Position numbers and translations under genes: made by a program. From Kytococcus aerolatus (GTDB lineage: Bacteria > Actinomycetota > Actinomycetes > Actinomycetales > Dermatophilaceae), in contig NZ_FYEZ01000001.1 of assembly GCF_900187395.1 (NCBI RefSeq), forward strand, positions 930,001-994,000: DNA of 64,000 bases. The letters run 5' to 3'. Each line of letters opens with the position of its first letter. The stretch's first letter is position 1. Below are positions 33,259 through 41,733 of the stretch, in pieces. A model generated the notes under the pieces. It searched no databases and was not told the origin of the DNA. It was given only the letters and a program-made list of their open reading frames with translations.

Positions 33259-34512
33259 TCAGTCCGTGCTGGCGCGCGGCGCCCCGATGCCGGGGTCGAT
33301 CTGCGGCGGCTCACCCACACCGGGACGGATGTCGATGTCGAAGATCTCCGTGGGCAGGTACACCGTCGCGCAGGCGTTCGGGATGTCCACCACGCCGGAG
33401 AATCGGCCCTCAATCGGGGCCGCGCCGAGCAGCAGATAGGCCTGCTCGGGCGACCAGCCGAAGGTCGTCAGGTAGTCGATGGCGTGCAGGCAGGCCCGCT
33501 GGTAGGCGAGGTGCGAGTCCAGGTAGCGCTGCTCACCGTCGAGGGTCACCGAGGTGCCGGAGAAGCTCAGCCACTGGCTGTAGCGCGGCTCCACGTTGCC
33601 GGGCATGAAGATGGCGTTCTCGTGCACGCCGTACTTCTCCATCCCGCCGGGAATGATGTCGACGTGGAAGTCGATGAATCCACCCATCTCGATGCCACCG
33701 CAGAAGGTGATCTCACCGTCACCCTGGCTGAAGTGCAGGTCGCCGACGGAGAAGTTGGCCCCGTCCACGTACACCGGGTAGAAGACGCGCGTTCCCTTGG
33801 ACAGGTTCTTGATGTCCTGGTTTCCACCGTTCTCGCGCGGCGGGGCGGTGCGCGCCGCCTCACCGGCGATGCGCTCCCGGTCGCCCTCCGGGACACCGCC
33901 GAGGATCGCGTCCTCCGGCTGCGGCGGCAGGGCCAGCGGCGGCACCCGCTCGGGGTCCGTGGCGATGAGCGCCGCCTCCCGGGTGTTCCACTTCCCGAGG
34001 AGCTCGGTCGAGGGGGCGGTTCCCATGAGGCCCGGGTGGATGATGCCGGTGAAGCTCACGCCGGGGACGTGGCGGGAGGTGGCGGTCTGGCCGGTGAAGT
34101 CCCAGACGGCCTTGTACGCGTCGGGGAACTGATCGGTGAGGAAGGAGCCGCCGTTCTTCTTCGCGAAGATGCCGGTGTAGCCCCACCCCTGGCCGGCCAG
34201 GGGGCCCTCCTCCTGCGGGATCGGGCCGACGTCGAGGATGTCCACGACCAGCAGGTCGCCCGGCTTGGCGCCCTCGATCCGGAACGGCCCGGAGAGGGTG
34301 TGGACCTTGTTCATCGGGGCATCACGGATGTCCTCGGCGGAGTCGTCGTTCTTCATGAAGCCGTCGAACCACTCGCGGCAGTCCACGCGGAAGGTGTCGC
34401 CGGGCTTCACGGTGACGACCGGCGGGATCTCCGGGTGCCAGCGGTTGTGGCCGAGCAGCTCTTGCTCGGTGAAGGACTTGGCGGAATCCAGCGGGAAGAT
34501 GTTCTTCGGCAT
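33259..34512 (-). CDS. fmdA: Formamidase
   Basis: A 417-aa enzyme of the FmdA_AmdA family that hydrolyses formamide or short amides to acid and ammonia. Family blocks present: HNRWHPEIPPVVTVKPGDTFRVDCREWFDG, GDLLVVDILDVGP, GWGYTGIFAKKNGGSFLTDQFPDAYKAVWDF, FTGIIHPGLMGTAPS and GDLHFSQGDGEITFCGGIEMGGF. The length matches formamidase rather than the shorter acetamidase. The start is ATG 34512; the GTG one codon earlier is less likely. The FmdB gene lies 54 bases upstream, the same order as in known formamidase loci. A second family member is at 41.9 kb. Confidence 0.95.
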   Translation of the reverse strand: MPKNIFPLDSAKSFTEQELLGHNRWHPEIPPVVTVKPGDTFRVDCREWFDGFMKNDDSAEDIRDAPMNKVHTLSGPFRIEGAKPGDLLVVDILDVGPIPQEEGPLAGQGWGYTGIFAKKNGGSFLTDQFPDAYKAVWDFTGQTATSRHVPGVSFTGIIHPGLMGTAPSTELLGKWNTREAALIATDPERVPPLALPPQPEDAILGGVPEGDRERIAGEAARTAPPRENGGNQDIKNLSKGTRVFYPVYVDGANFSVGDLHFSQGDGEITFCGGIEMGGFIDFHVDIIPGGMEKYGVHENAIFMPGNVEPRYSQWLSFSGTSVTLDGEQRYLDSHLAYQRACLHAIDYLTTFGWSPEQAYLLLGAAPIEGRFSGVVDIPNACATVYLPTEIFDIDIRPGVGEPPQIDPGIGAPRASTD

Positions 34513-34566
34513 CACGGGCTCCTTCGGGGTGACCGCCCCGGGACCCTCCCGAGGCGGGGCTCGGGG

Positions 34567-34854
34567 TTACGGGCGCGGCAGCTTCGCGTGGCGCGGGTCG
34601 CGGCTCACCGGGGTGGGGCGCCGATTGCCGCTGGCCGGTATCGCGTCGACGACGCCCGGCTGGTGCGCGGTGGCCTGCGTGGATTCGATGAGGCGGGCCC
34701 GCGGATCGTTGCCGCGGCCGATGCGGGGGCTGGAGATGCGGCGGCGGGCGGCGGTTCCGCACTCGGGGCAGGCGACGGGGTCGTCGGCCTGTGCGAGCGG
34801 GATGTTCACCTCGGTGTCGTGCTGCGCCTCGCAGCGGATCTCGTACAGCGGCAC
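34567..34854 (-). CDS. fmdB: FmdB-type zinc ribbon protein
   Basis: A 95-aa protein. The N-terminal 45 residues are the FmdB putative regulator domain: [V]PLYEIRCEAQHDTEVNIPLAQADDPVACPECGTAARRRISSP. The first metal knuckle is C-x3-H rather than CxxC, and the second is CPEC, as in other formamidase-linked FmdB proteins. The C-terminal half is Pro/Arg-rich and disordered. The start is GTG 34854. FmdB has been linked to regulation of amidase expression; the mechanism is not established. It is probably co-transcribed with fmdA. Confidence 0.82.
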   Translation of the reverse strand: MPLYEIRCEAQHDTEVNIPLAQADDPVACPECGTAARRRISSPRIGRGNDPRARLIESTQATAHQPGVVDAIPASGNRRPTPVSRDPRHAKLPRP

Positions 34855-34926
34855 CGGCGGCCTCCGTCCAGGGGGGGTGGGTAGAGCTCGACCGTAGGGC
34901 CGGCGAGGCGGCGGCGCAAGGGTGGG

Positions 34927-35733
34927 TCACGCCAGAGGCCTTCCCGGCCGTCGCCCCTCCTCGACGTCCGTGATGAACATGTGCCCGGGGGCGTGGGTGA
35001 TGGCCCACGGCGGCCGGCTCTCCTCCAGGACGGCCTGCGGCGTGACTCCACAGGGCCAGAAGACCGGCAGGTCCCCCTCGTGGAGGTCCGTCGCCTCCCC
35101 GTAGTCGGGCGCGGCCAGGTCCTGGACACCGATCCGCTCGGGGTGGCCCACGTGCACCGGCGCCCCGTGAGCCAGTGGCACCCCCGCGCTCACCTGGACC
35201 GCTGTGGCCACGAGCTCGGCCGGGATCGGCCGCATCGAGACCACCAACGGCCCCCTCAGCCGGCCCGCGGGCTCCAGCTCGTGGGAGGTGCGGTACATGG
35301 CGACGTTGCGCCCCTGCTCGATGTTCCGCACGGGCACCCCGGCGGCAAGGAGTGCGCGCTCGAAGCCGAAGCTGCACCCCAGGAGGAAGGCCACGGCATC
35401 CTCCCGCCAGTGCTCGGTGGCGTCGTCGACCTCCTCGACGAGCTCTCCCTCCCGCCAGATCCGGTACCGGGGGAGATCGGTGCGAAGGTCGGCGTCCGGC
35501 GCCCAGGGCGTCGTGACGCGCCCGGGCTCGGTGACGTCCAGCAACGGCATCGGTGCGGGGTTGCGCTGAGCCAGCAGGAGCATGTCGAAGGCCCACCCCG
35601 CAGGGAGGACGACCATGTTGGCCTGCGTCGCCCCGGGCACCAGTCCACTGGTGGGACGGCAGGCGCCGGCGCGGAAGCGCGCCCGCACCTCCTGCGCAGC
35701 AGCGGAGACGGGAGACACGGCCTGAGGTTCCAT
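34927..35733 (-). CDS. YcsI-like DUF1445 putative hydro-lyase
   Basis: A 268-aa soluble protein of the DUF1445 family (YcsI of Bacillus subtilis). Motifs include [80 protein letters not shown] and [15 protein letters not shown]. In B. subtilis ycsI sits in the ycsFG-ycsI-kipIA operon, and family relatives include eukaryotic D-glutamate cyclase, which interconverts 5-oxo-D-proline and D-glutamate. That fits its place beside the 5-oxoprolinase genes; activity on oxoproline is inferred. It follows the GntR gene by 50 bases in the same direction. Confidence 0.85.
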   Translation of the reverse strand: MEPQAVSPVSAAAQEVRARFRAGACRPTSGLVPGATQANMVVLPAGWAFDMLLLAQRNPAPMPLLDVTEPGRVTTPWAPDADLRTDLPRYRIWREGELVEEVDDATEHWREDAVAFLLGCSFGFERALLAAGVPVRNIEQGRNVAMYRTSHELEPAGRLRGPLVVSMRPIPAELVATAVQVSAGVPLAHGAPVHVGHPERIGVQDLAAPDYGEATDLHEGDLPVFWPCGVTPQAVLEESRPPWAITHAPGHMFITDVEEGRRPGRPLA

Positions 35734-35783
35734 CGACCCAGCCTGCCCCAGATGATCCGGGGCGGCCAGCCCCGACCACGGGC

Positions 35784-36503
35784 TCAGCCGCGACGAGCGG
35801 CCAGGATCCCTCCGACGACATCCTCCTCCGCGGTCGCGAGATACCCCCGGAGCTCCCGGGCGCTGGCCGCGAAGTCCCCGGCCGCCAGCAGCGGCACCAA
35901 GGAGGCGTTGCGGGGCACGAAGTCGGCGTGCAGGCGCTCGGGCACCTCGTGGCTGCGGAAGGCGAGTCGGGCTCGCGCCAGCAGACGCTCGCCCCACTCC
36001 GTCAGGGTCGGCACCCCAGGCATCGCGATGAGGGCGCGGTGGAACTCCGTGTTGAGATCGCCGACCGCCCGGAAGTCGCCCTCGTGGACGGCCTTCTGCG
36101 CCCGAAGGACCAGACCTTCGAGCCGGTCCACCTCCTCCACGGGCGCCAACCCACCCCTCGCCCGCAGCTCCGCCTCCCGGAGCGCCCCGCACTCGACCGC
36201 TCGACGAGCGGCGTAGAGGTCGCGCACGTCCTCCACGGAGGGTGAGTGCACGAAGACCCCCCGGTGGGGACGGTGGACGAGGAGACCCTCTGAGGCAAGC
36301 ACCCGGAATCCCTCACGGAGGGTGTTCCGGGAGACCCCGAAGCGTTCCGCGAGAGCCACCTCCACGAGCTGCTCGCCGGGGGCGAGATCCCCACCGGCCA
36401 CGAGCGCCCGGAGGCGCGAGGCGCACCCCTCCGCTCCGGTCGCCACCTTCCCGACCAGGGGGCCGGCTGGCGCCTCGGCGGGGACAACCGACGCGTCTGT
36501 CAT
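35784..36503 (-). CDS. GntR/FadR-family regulator (FCD domain)
   Basis: A 239-aa regulator. The winged helix covers about residues 28-95: [52 protein letters not shown]. The FCD ligand domain follows ([22 protein letters not shown]...[20 protein letters not shown]), with the D-x3-H metal-binding type of motif. It is divergent from the NRAMP-like/pxpABC operon and leads the DUF1445 gene, so it probably controls both in response to 5-oxoproline or a related acid. A FadR-type dyad lies at 36568-36582 in the divergent spacer. Confidence 0.92.
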   Translation of the reverse strand: MTDASVVPAEAPAGPLVGKVATGAEGCASRLRALVAGGDLAPGEQLVEVALAERFGVSRNTLREGFRVLASEGLLVHRPHRGVFVHSPSVEDVRDLYAARRAVECGALREAELRARGGLAPVEEVDRLEGLVLRAQKAVHEGDFRAVGDLNTEFHRALIAMPGVPTLTEWGERLLARARLAFRSHEVPERLHADFVPRNASLVPLLAAGDFAASARELRGYLATAEEDVVGGILAARRG

Positions 36504-36520
36504 GGGGACATTGTGCGCCA

Positions 36521-36550
36521 GTGGCCCACGTCACAGGTTCATCACGATCC
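36521..36550. promoter_or_regulatory. CRP-like element shared with two other loci
   Basis: GTGGCCCACGTCAC (36521-36534) resembles the CRP/GlxR core GTGA-N6-TCAC. Together with the following TTCATCACGATCC (36538-36550) it closely matches the element at 61199-61229, and the first block matches 57406-57419. It lies 18 bases upstream of the GntR start and 88 upstream of the NRAMP-like start. Confidence 0.55.
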
Positions 36551-36567
36551 GCACGACCCTCTCCACA

Positions 36568-36582
36568 GATTGTTCAACAATC
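36568..36582. promoter_or_regulatory. GntR/FadR-type operator
   Basis: GATTGTT, one central C, AACAATC: a perfect 15-bp dyad typical of FadR/VanR-subfamily sites. It lies 56 bases upstream of the NRAMP-like gene and 65 from the GntR gene, so it could control both directions. Confidence 0.7.
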
Positions 36583-36637
36583 CTTAGCCTCGCCCCATGC
36601 GGCATCGACGCCGCGCCGCCTTCTCCCTGGAGGAACC

Positions 36638-37924
36638 ATGACGACCCCGACCCCCGACGCCTCGGGTGCCACCGTGGCGCCGACCGCCCCCGGCACCCCC
36701 CACGGCGATGCCGGCGAGGACCTCCCCCGGAAGGCCCGGGCATCGCGCGCGACCCTGCTGGGCGCCATGTTCCTCATGGCCACGAGCTCGATCGGCCCGG
36801 GCTTCATCACGCAGACCACCCAGTTCACCGTCCAGCTCGGCGCGGCCTTCGCCTTCGCCATCCTTGTCTCGGTGCTCATCGACATCGCCCTCCAGCTCAA
36901 CGTGTGGCGGGTCATCGGCGTGTCCGGGCGCCGCGCTCAGGAGCTCGCCAACGAGGTCCTGCCCGGCCTCGGATGGCTGCTGGCGGCGCTGCTCCTCGTC
37001 GGTGGCGTCGTGTTCAACATCGGCAACGTGGCCGGCACCGGCATCGGAACCGAGGCCCTCATGGGCCTGGACCCCAAGATCGGTGCCGGGTTGTCCGCCC
37101 TGCTCGCCATCAGCATCTTCGTCAGCCGCTGGGCCGGCATGGCCCTGGACCGGGCGGTGGTGGTCCTCGGGGCCCTCATGATCGCGCTCACGACCTACGT
37201 GATGTTCGTGTCGAACCCCCCTGTGGGCAGCGCCCTGAAGAACACCGTGGCCCCCGAGGTCGTCGACTCGCTGGCCATCACCACGCTGGTCGGGGGCACC
37301 ATCGGCGGCTACATCATCTACGCCGGCGCCCATCGACTGGTGGACGCCGGGACGACCGGGCCGGAGTCCGTGAAGGACATCAGCCGGACCTCGATCATCG
37401 CAATCCTCGTGACCTCCCTGATGCGGGTGCTGCTCTTCCTGGCGATCCTCGGCGTGGTCGCCGGTGGCGCTGAGCTCGCGGGCACCTCCCAGGCCGCCGC
37501 CGCCTTCCAGTCCGCGGCCGGCGAGGTCGGCCTGCGCCTCTTCGGCGCGGTCTTCTGGGCCGCCGCCATCAGCTCGGTGGTGGGCTGCTCGTACACGACG
37601 ATCTCGTTCCTCACGTCGTCCACGAAGACCCCGGCGCGCACGCGCAACCTCCTTACCGGCGGCTTCATCCTGCTGAGCGCGATCCTCTACCTCGTGCTCG
37701 GGAAGGCCCCCACGACGCTGCTGGTGTTCGCCGGGGCCTTCAACGGCATCCTGCTCCCGCTGGGCATCGGTGTGATGCTGTGGATCGGCTGGACCCGACG
37801 CGATCTCCTGCACGGGTACGAGTACCCGCGGTGGCTCCTGGTCATCGGCACCCTCGCCTGGCTGGTCACGCTGTACCTGGCCGTGGTCTCCGTCCAGCCA
37901 CTCATCGACCTCATGACGAGCTGA
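36638..37924 (+). CDS. NRAMP-like permease of the 5-oxoproline locus (YcsG type)
   Basis: A 428-aa protein with eleven predicted membrane segments, preceded by a 35-residue hydrophilic N-terminus. It has the NRAMP fold, but helix 1 reads SSIGPGFITQTTQFT where metal-transporting NRAMPs have DPGN, so the metal-binding Asp and Asn are absent. YcsG of B. subtilis sits in the same gene neighbourhood. It probably transports something other than Mn or Fe; an organic substrate such as 5-oxoproline is an inference from context. ATG 36638 follows GGAGGAACC. First gene of the operon with pxpABC. Confidence 0.85.
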   Translation: MTTPTPDASGATVAPTAPGTPHGDAGEDLPRKARASRATLLGAMFLMATSSIGPGFITQTTQFTVQLGAAFAFAILVSVLIDIALQLNVWRVIGVSGRRAQELANEVLPGLGWLLAALLLVGGVVFNIGNVAGTGIGTEALMGLDPKIGAGLSALLAISIFVSRWAGMALDRAVVVLGALMIALTTYVMFVSNPPVGSALKNTVAPEVVDSLAITTLVGGTIGGYIIYAGAHRLVDAGTTGPESVKDISRTSIIAILVTSLMRVLLFLAILGVVAGGAELAGTSQAAAAFQSAAGEVGLRLFGAVFWAAAISSVVGCSYTTISFLTSSTKTPARTRNLLTGGFILLSAILYLVLGKAPTTLLVFAGAFNGILLPLGIGVMLWIGWTRRDLLHGYEYPRWLLVIGTLAWLVTLYLAVVSVQPLIDLMTS

Positions 37925-37980
37925 CGCACCTGCACCACGCGGAGACCACCGCCCCCGACCTCAACCCCGACGGAGGAGAC

Positions 37981-38769
37981 ATGCACTCGATCGACCTCAA
38001 CGCCGACCTCGGCGAAGGGCTCGGCCCCTGGCTGATGGGGGACGACGAAGCCCTCCTGGAAGTCGTGAGCAGCGCCAACGTGGCCACCGGATTCCACGCC
38101 GGGGACCCGTCGATCATGCGCCGCACCTGCCGTCAGGCCGCACAGCGCGGGGTGGCGATCGGAGCCCACGTCGCCTACCGGGACCTGCACGGGTTCGGCC
38201 GCCGGGCGATGGACATCGCACCGGAGGAGCTCGCGGCGGACGTCCTCTACCAGGTCTCCGCCCTGGAGGGCATCGCCCGGGCCGAAGGTGCCGAGGTGGC
38301 GTACTGCAAGCCGCACGGGGCCCTGTACAACACCATCGCCCGGGACGAGGGGCAGGCCCAGGCCACTGCGGAGGCCCTCGCGGCCTTCCGGCCGGGCCTG
38401 AGGGTGCTCGGGCTACCGGCCACCCCCTGGCAGGCCGCGGCGGAGGCCGCCGGCCTGCGCTTCGTGGCCGAGGCCTTCGCCGACCGCGCCTACACCCCGG
38501 AGGGTCTGCTGGTCTCCCGGCAGCAGCCGGGGTCGGTGCTCCACGACGTCGAGTTGATCACCGCCCGCTGCGTGGCCATGGCCACCGGACAGCCCGTGGC
38601 CGACGTCGAGGGCGGGCAGATCACCCTGAGCCCCGGTTCGATCTGCGTGCACGGAGACACCCCGGGCGCGGTGGAGATCGCCCGTTCGGTGAGGGGAGCG
38701 CTCGAGGAGAACGGCATCACCGTGGAGCCGTTCTCCAGCCCCGCGTCCGCGGCCGGCACCGCTTCGTGA
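37981..38769 (+). CDS. pxpA: 5-oxoprolinase subunit A (LamB/YcsF family)
   Basis: A 262-aa subunit of the three-part ATP-dependent prokaryotic 5-oxoprolinase, which opens 5-oxoproline to glutamate. The N-terminus SIDLNADLGEGLGPWLMGDDEALLEVVSSANVATGFHAGDP is the family hallmark, followed by GAHVAYRDLHGFGRR, VAYCKPHGALYN and GGQITLSPGSICVHGDTPGAVEIA. Conserved Asp and His residues in these blocks form the active site. ATG 37981 follows GGAGGAG. The stop overlaps the pxpB GTG (GTGA at 38766-38769), so assembly is likely coupled to translation. Confidence 0.97.
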   Translation: MHSIDLNADLGEGLGPWLMGDDEALLEVVSSANVATGFHAGDPSIMRRTCRQAAQRGVAIGAHVAYRDLHGFGRRAMDIAPEELAADVLYQVSALEGIARAEGAEVAYCKPHGALYNTIARDEGQAQATAEALAAFRPGLRVLGLPATPWQAAAEAAGLRFVAEAFADRAYTPEGLLVSRQQPGSVLHDVELITARCVAMATGQPVADVEGGQITLSPGSICVHGDTPGAVEIARSVRGALEENGITVEPFSSPASAAGTAS

Positions 38770-39407
38770 GCCCGCGCCTGCTGCGGTCCGGTTCCCGCGC
38801 GGTGCTCGTCGAGGTGGAGGGCCTCGAGGCCGTCCGGGCCCTGCACCGCCACCTGCGCGGCGCCCTGGAGGCGGACGAGCTGCCGGGGGTGATCGACCTG
38901 GTGCCCGCCAGTCGGACGCTCCTGGTGGTCTTCGACCACGAGGAGGCCCTCGCCGGGGCGCGCGGCCGGCTCGAGGAGCTCGCGACCCAGGAGCACAGCC
39001 GGGCGGACGACCACGGCGAGCTCGAGGTGGTCACGGTCCCGGCGGTGTTCGACGGTGAGGACCTCCGGGACGTCGCCGACCACTACGGCCTCAGCCCCGA
39101 GGCGCTCGTCGAGCGCGTCACCAGCGAGGAGTGGAGCGTCGCCTTCGCCGGGTTCGCCCCGGGCTTCGGCTACTGCACCGGTGGCGAGCACGTGTGGGAC
39201 ACCCCGCGCCGCAGCGAGCCCCGCACCCGGGTACCCGCGGGCTCGGTCGCCCTGGCCGGCGAGTACGCCGCGGTCTACCCGCAGGACTCTCCCGGCGGGT
39301 GGCAGCTCATCGGACACACCGACCTGGAGCTGTTCGACCCTGACCGTCAGCCCCCGGCGCTGTTCCGCGCCGGGGTGAGAATCCGCTTCGAGGAGGTCTC
39401 CCGGTGA
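38766..39407 (+). CDS. pxpB: 5-oxoprolinase subunit B (KipI family)
   Basis: A 213-aa subunit related to KipI/allophanate hydrolase subunit 1. The C-terminal cyclophilin-like domain has VTVPAVFDGEDLRDVADHYGLSPEALVERVTS, FAGFAPGFGYCTGG, PRTRVPAGSVALAGEYAAVYPQDSPGGWQLIGHTD and LFDPDRQPPALFRAGVRIRF. The start is GTG 38766 inside the pxpA stop, and its own stop overlaps the pxpC GTG. With PxpC it forms the ATP-using part of the enzyme. KipI's sporulation-kinase role in Bacillus does not apply here. Confidence 0.96.
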   Translation: MSPRLLRSGSRAVLVEVEGLEAVRALHRHLRGALEADELPGVIDLVPASRTLLVVFDHEEALAGARGRLEELATQEHSRADDHGELEVVTVPAVFDGEDLRDVADHYGLSPEALVERVTSEEWSVAFAGFAPGFGYCTGGEHVWDTPRRSEPRTRVPAGSVALAGEYAAVYPQDSPGGWQLIGHTDLELFDPDRQPPALFRAGVRIRFEEVSR

Positions 39408-40246
39408 GCCTGCGCGTCCACGCCACGGGTCCGCTCACGACCGTCCAGGATCTCGGCCGCCCCGGGAACGCCGACATCGGGGTGGGCCGCTCCGGGGCGG
39501 CCGACCGGGCTGCCGCCCGGCTGGCGAACCGCCTGGTGGGCAACGAGCCGCACGCCGCGGTCCTCGAGGTGACCCTCGGAGGCCTGGAGGTTGAGCCGAC
39601 CCGAGACGTGGTCGTCGCCGTCACGGGCGCTCCGTGCCCCGGGGTACCGATGGAGAGCACCACCGAGTGGCGGGCCGGCGAGCGCCTCGCGCTCGGCACC
39701 CCGAAGGTCGGCCTGCGGACCTACCTGGCCGTGCGCGGTGGTGTCGACGTGGCCCCGGTGCTGGGTTCACGCAGCACCGACCTCCTGGCGCGCCTGGGGC
39801 CGCCCGTGGTCGAGGCGGGCACGGAGCTGCCCCTCGGGGCCGACCGCTCCGCCGGCCCGTACGGTGCGGACTTCGCCCCGCACCGGTCGTTCCCCGACGG
39901 CCCGGTGCGACTCCCCGTCCTGCGCGGCCCGCGAGACGATTTCGTCGGAGACGCCGGCTGGAAGGCCTTCCTGGCCCGTCCCTGGACCGCCTCGAGCCGG
40001 AGCAACCGAGTAGGTCTGCGCCTCGAGGGCGAGGCCCTGAAGAGGGTCGACATCTCAGAACTGCCCAGTGAGGGCATGGCACGCGGGGCGATTCAGGTGC
40101 CCCCCAGCGGTGAGCCGGTGGTGTTCCTGGCGGACCACCCGCTCACGGGCGGTTACCCCGTCATCGGGTACGTGGACGACGACGCGGTGGACCTGGCGGC
40201 CCAGGTCCGTCCCGGACAGGGCGTCCGCTTCGTCGAGCGAGGCTGA
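39404..40246 (+). CDS. pxpC: 5-oxoprolinase subunit C (KipA family)
   Basis: A 280-aa subunit related to KipA/allophanate hydrolase subunit 2. It begins VSLRVHATGPLTTVQDLGRPGNADIGVGRSGAADRAAARLANRLVGN and ends PSEGMARGAIQVPPSGEPVVFLADHPLTGGYPVIGYVDDDAVDLAAQVRPGQGVRF, both typical of the family. The start is GTG 39404 inside the pxpB stop. It completes a pxpABC set; together the subunits hydrolyse 5-oxoproline with ATP, recycling a damage product of glutamine and glutamate. Confidence 0.97.
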   Translation: MSLRVHATGPLTTVQDLGRPGNADIGVGRSGAADRAAARLANRLVGNEPHAAVLEVTLGGLEVEPTRDVVVAVTGAPCPGVPMESTTEWRAGERLALGTPKVGLRTYLAVRGGVDVAPVLGSRSTDLLARLGPPVVEAGTELPLGADRSAGPYGADFAPHRSFPDGPVRLPVLRGPRDDFVGDAGWKAFLARPWTASSRSNRVGLRLEGEALKRVDISELPSEGMARGAIQVPPSGEPVVFLADHPLTGGYPVIGYVDDDAVDLAAQVRPGQGVRFVERG

Positions 40247-40252
40247 GCCTCG

Positions 40253-40268
40253 GCCCCCCCGGGGGGGC
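40253..40268. terminator. 16-bp all-GC palindrome after pxpC
   Basis: G, seven C, seven G, C: a perfect palindrome without a loop, seven bases after the pxpC stop. It may end the operon or be a hard-to-sequence homopolymer junction; there is no T-tract. Confidence 0.4.
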
Positions 40269-40321
40269 AGCCCCGGTCCCTCACCAGCTCTCCTGCCCGG
40301 ACCGCCTGGCAGGATGCCCGC

Positions 40322-40726
40322 ATGCAGACGATCACCAAGGTGGCGAACTGGCTTTCGCCGGAGTCGGACATCTACCGGGCGACCGTGGCCGACCCGGACC
40401 TCCCGTGGTGGCAGTACCGGCGGCGGGCCGCGCAGGACGGGCTGCAGAAGGCGGCTCGGCGCACCGGCCTGTGGGTCGGCGGGCGCGTCACCGTGGATGC
40501 CGAGGCGGTGAGCTTCGGGCCGAACGCCGTGAACGAGGCGATGCACCGGATCCCGACGCACTGGCGGGTGCCGTTCGGCGCCATCCAGCGGGTGGCGGTG
40601 CGCTTCGGCCTGGTCTCCCGCATCATCGACCTGCACACCGCCCGCGGTGTGGTGACCTTCCGCTGCTACGGGGCGCGGGCGCTGGCGCAGGAGATCGCGG
40701 CTCGCGCCGGCGCGCCGATGGGCTGA
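40322..40726 (+). CDS. Hypothetical 134-aa protein
   Basis: A soluble protein of no recognised family. The second half, RVTVDAEAVSFGPNAVNEAMHRIPTHWRVPFGAIQRVAVRFGLVSRIIDLHTARGVVTFRCYGARALAQEI, looks like a small PH/GRAM-like beta fold with a closing helix, judged only by its pattern of strands. There is no signal peptide or membrane segment. CAGGAT (40310-40315) lies six bases before the ATG, so a leaderless transcript is possible. It is unrelated in direction to the VapBC pair further on. Confidence 0.7.
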   Translation: MQTITKVANWLSPESDIYRATVADPDLPWWQYRRRAAQDGLQKAARRTGLWVGGRVTVDAEAVSFGPNAVNEAMHRIPTHWRVPFGAIQRVAVRFGLVSRIIDLHTARGVVTFRCYGARALAQEIAARAGAPMG

Positions 40727-40745
40727 CCGGGCGGGGCGGGGCCGC

Positions 40746-41006
40746 TCAGTAGCCGCCACCGCGCCGGCGGGGGCCACGCAGCAGGCGCACCCCGAGCCAC
40801 ACGAGAAGAACCCCCAGGCCCAGCAGCAGGAAGGCCACGAGCCCCCCGGCCCGGTAGGCCGTGTTGCCCGCCCACGCCGCAGCGTCGAAGAGATTGGGCC
40901 CGCCCGCCACATCCGGGTTGCCCACCCGGCCCAGCTGCAGCAGGCAGTTCACCAGGATCCACAGCGCACCAACGGCCACCAGCAAGCCCCCTGCAGCCTT
41001 CTTCAT
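40746..41006 (-). CDS. Small two-helix membrane protein
   Basis: An 86-aa protein: MKKAAGGLLVAVGALWILVNCLLQLGRVG forms the first helix, a 25-residue external stretch (NPDVAGGPNLFDAAAWAGNTAYR) follows, then GGLVAFLLLGLGVLLVWLGVRLL and a basic tail GPRRRGGGY. I recognise no family. I choose ATG 41006 because the lysines and helix begin there; the frame is open further upstream. It lies downstream of VapBC in the same direction, with 57 bases between. Confidence 0.6.
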   Translation of the reverse strand: MKKAAGGLLVAVGALWILVNCLLQLGRVGNPDVAGGPNLFDAAAWAGNTAYRAGGLVAFLLLGLGVLLVWLGVRLLRGPRRRGGGY

Positions 41007-41063
41007 CGCGCCCACGCCCCTCGCTCCGCCTCGGCCTCGTGCTGCCACCCTGGCCAGCGCTGC

Positions 41064-41459
41064 TCAGTACGCGGCGGCCACCAGATCGGTGTGCGTGAAG
41101 TCATCGCCGACGAAGAGCAGGGGCTCCCCGGACTCGGCGGCCAGGGCGTAGGAGTAGCAGTCCCCCAGGTTGAGGCGCGCCGGTGAGCCGGTGCCCTGCC
41201 CGAAGTCCCGGTAGGCCTCCCGGGCCAGGAGGGCGTGCTCGACGGTGAGCGGGACGACCTCCACGCCCAGCACGTGCAGAAGCTCGTCGAACCGGCGGCG
41301 CGTGGCCGGGGAGGAGCGTCGGTCGACCACCACCGCGCACTCCACGTAGGTGGCGGCCGACATCCGCACCACCGGAGCGGCCACCAGGGCCTCGAGCAGT
41401 CGCTGGGCGGGACCCTCCCCCTCGAGGACCGCCACGAGGGCCGAGCTGTCGACGATCAC
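41064..41459 (-). CDS. vapC: VapC-type PIN-domain ribonuclease toxin
   Basis: A 131-aa PIN-domain toxin. The acidic active-site residues are visible: D4 (VIVDSSALVA), E40 (ATYVECAVV), D100 (LNLGDCYSYALA) and D119/D120 (FVGDDF). VapC toxins cut tRNA or rRNA, using Mg or Mn. The GTG start shares GTGA with the VapB stop (41456-41459), the usual coupling in such modules. The motif GDCYSYALA is characteristic of the actinobacterial VapC group. Confidence 0.93.
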   Translation of the reverse strand: MIVDSSALVAVLEGEGPAQRLLEALVAAPVVRMSAATYVECAVVVDRRSSPATRRRFDELLHVLGVEVVPLTVEHALLAREAYRDFGQGTGSPARLNLGDCYSYALAAESGEPLLFVGDDFTHTDLVAAAY

Positions 41460-41731
41460 CGCGGCAGCCCGTCGGCGTCGTAGAGCTCGACCAGGCCCTC
41501 GGCGAGAGAGCCCTCCCCCTGCTCGATGCCGCACCGGATCTGCTCGACCAGCAGCGTGGCGCGGGCGAGTCGGTCGCCACGCTCACCCGCGCCCGCATCG
41601 GCCTCGGCGCCATGACGCTCCAGGAACTCCTCGAGCGCCCTCTCCAGCGCGCCGGTCTGCGTCGTCCCCTGCAGCTCCGCCGCCTGCCGGGCCAGCTGGT
41701 GCACCCGCTCGTTCTTGATGTTCAGCGCCAT
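41456..41731 (-). CDS. vapB: VapB-type antitoxin
   Basis: A 91-aa antitoxin. The N-terminus MALNIKNERVHQLARQAAELQGTTQTGALERALEEFLERH is the VapB/PSK ribbon-helix-helix (Rv0623-like) DNA-binding domain. The C-terminal half would wrap the toxin. It is first in the vapBC operon. Its -10 (TAAGGT) lies six bases before the ATG and is overlapped by repeated TACACC heptamers, so the VapBC complex could repress its own promoter directly. Confidence 0.92.
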   Translation of the reverse strand: MALNIKNERVHQLARQAAELQGTTQTGALERALEEFLERHGAEADAGAGERGDRLARATLLVEQIRCGIEQGEGSLAEGLVELYDADGLPR

Positions 41732-41733
41732 GC

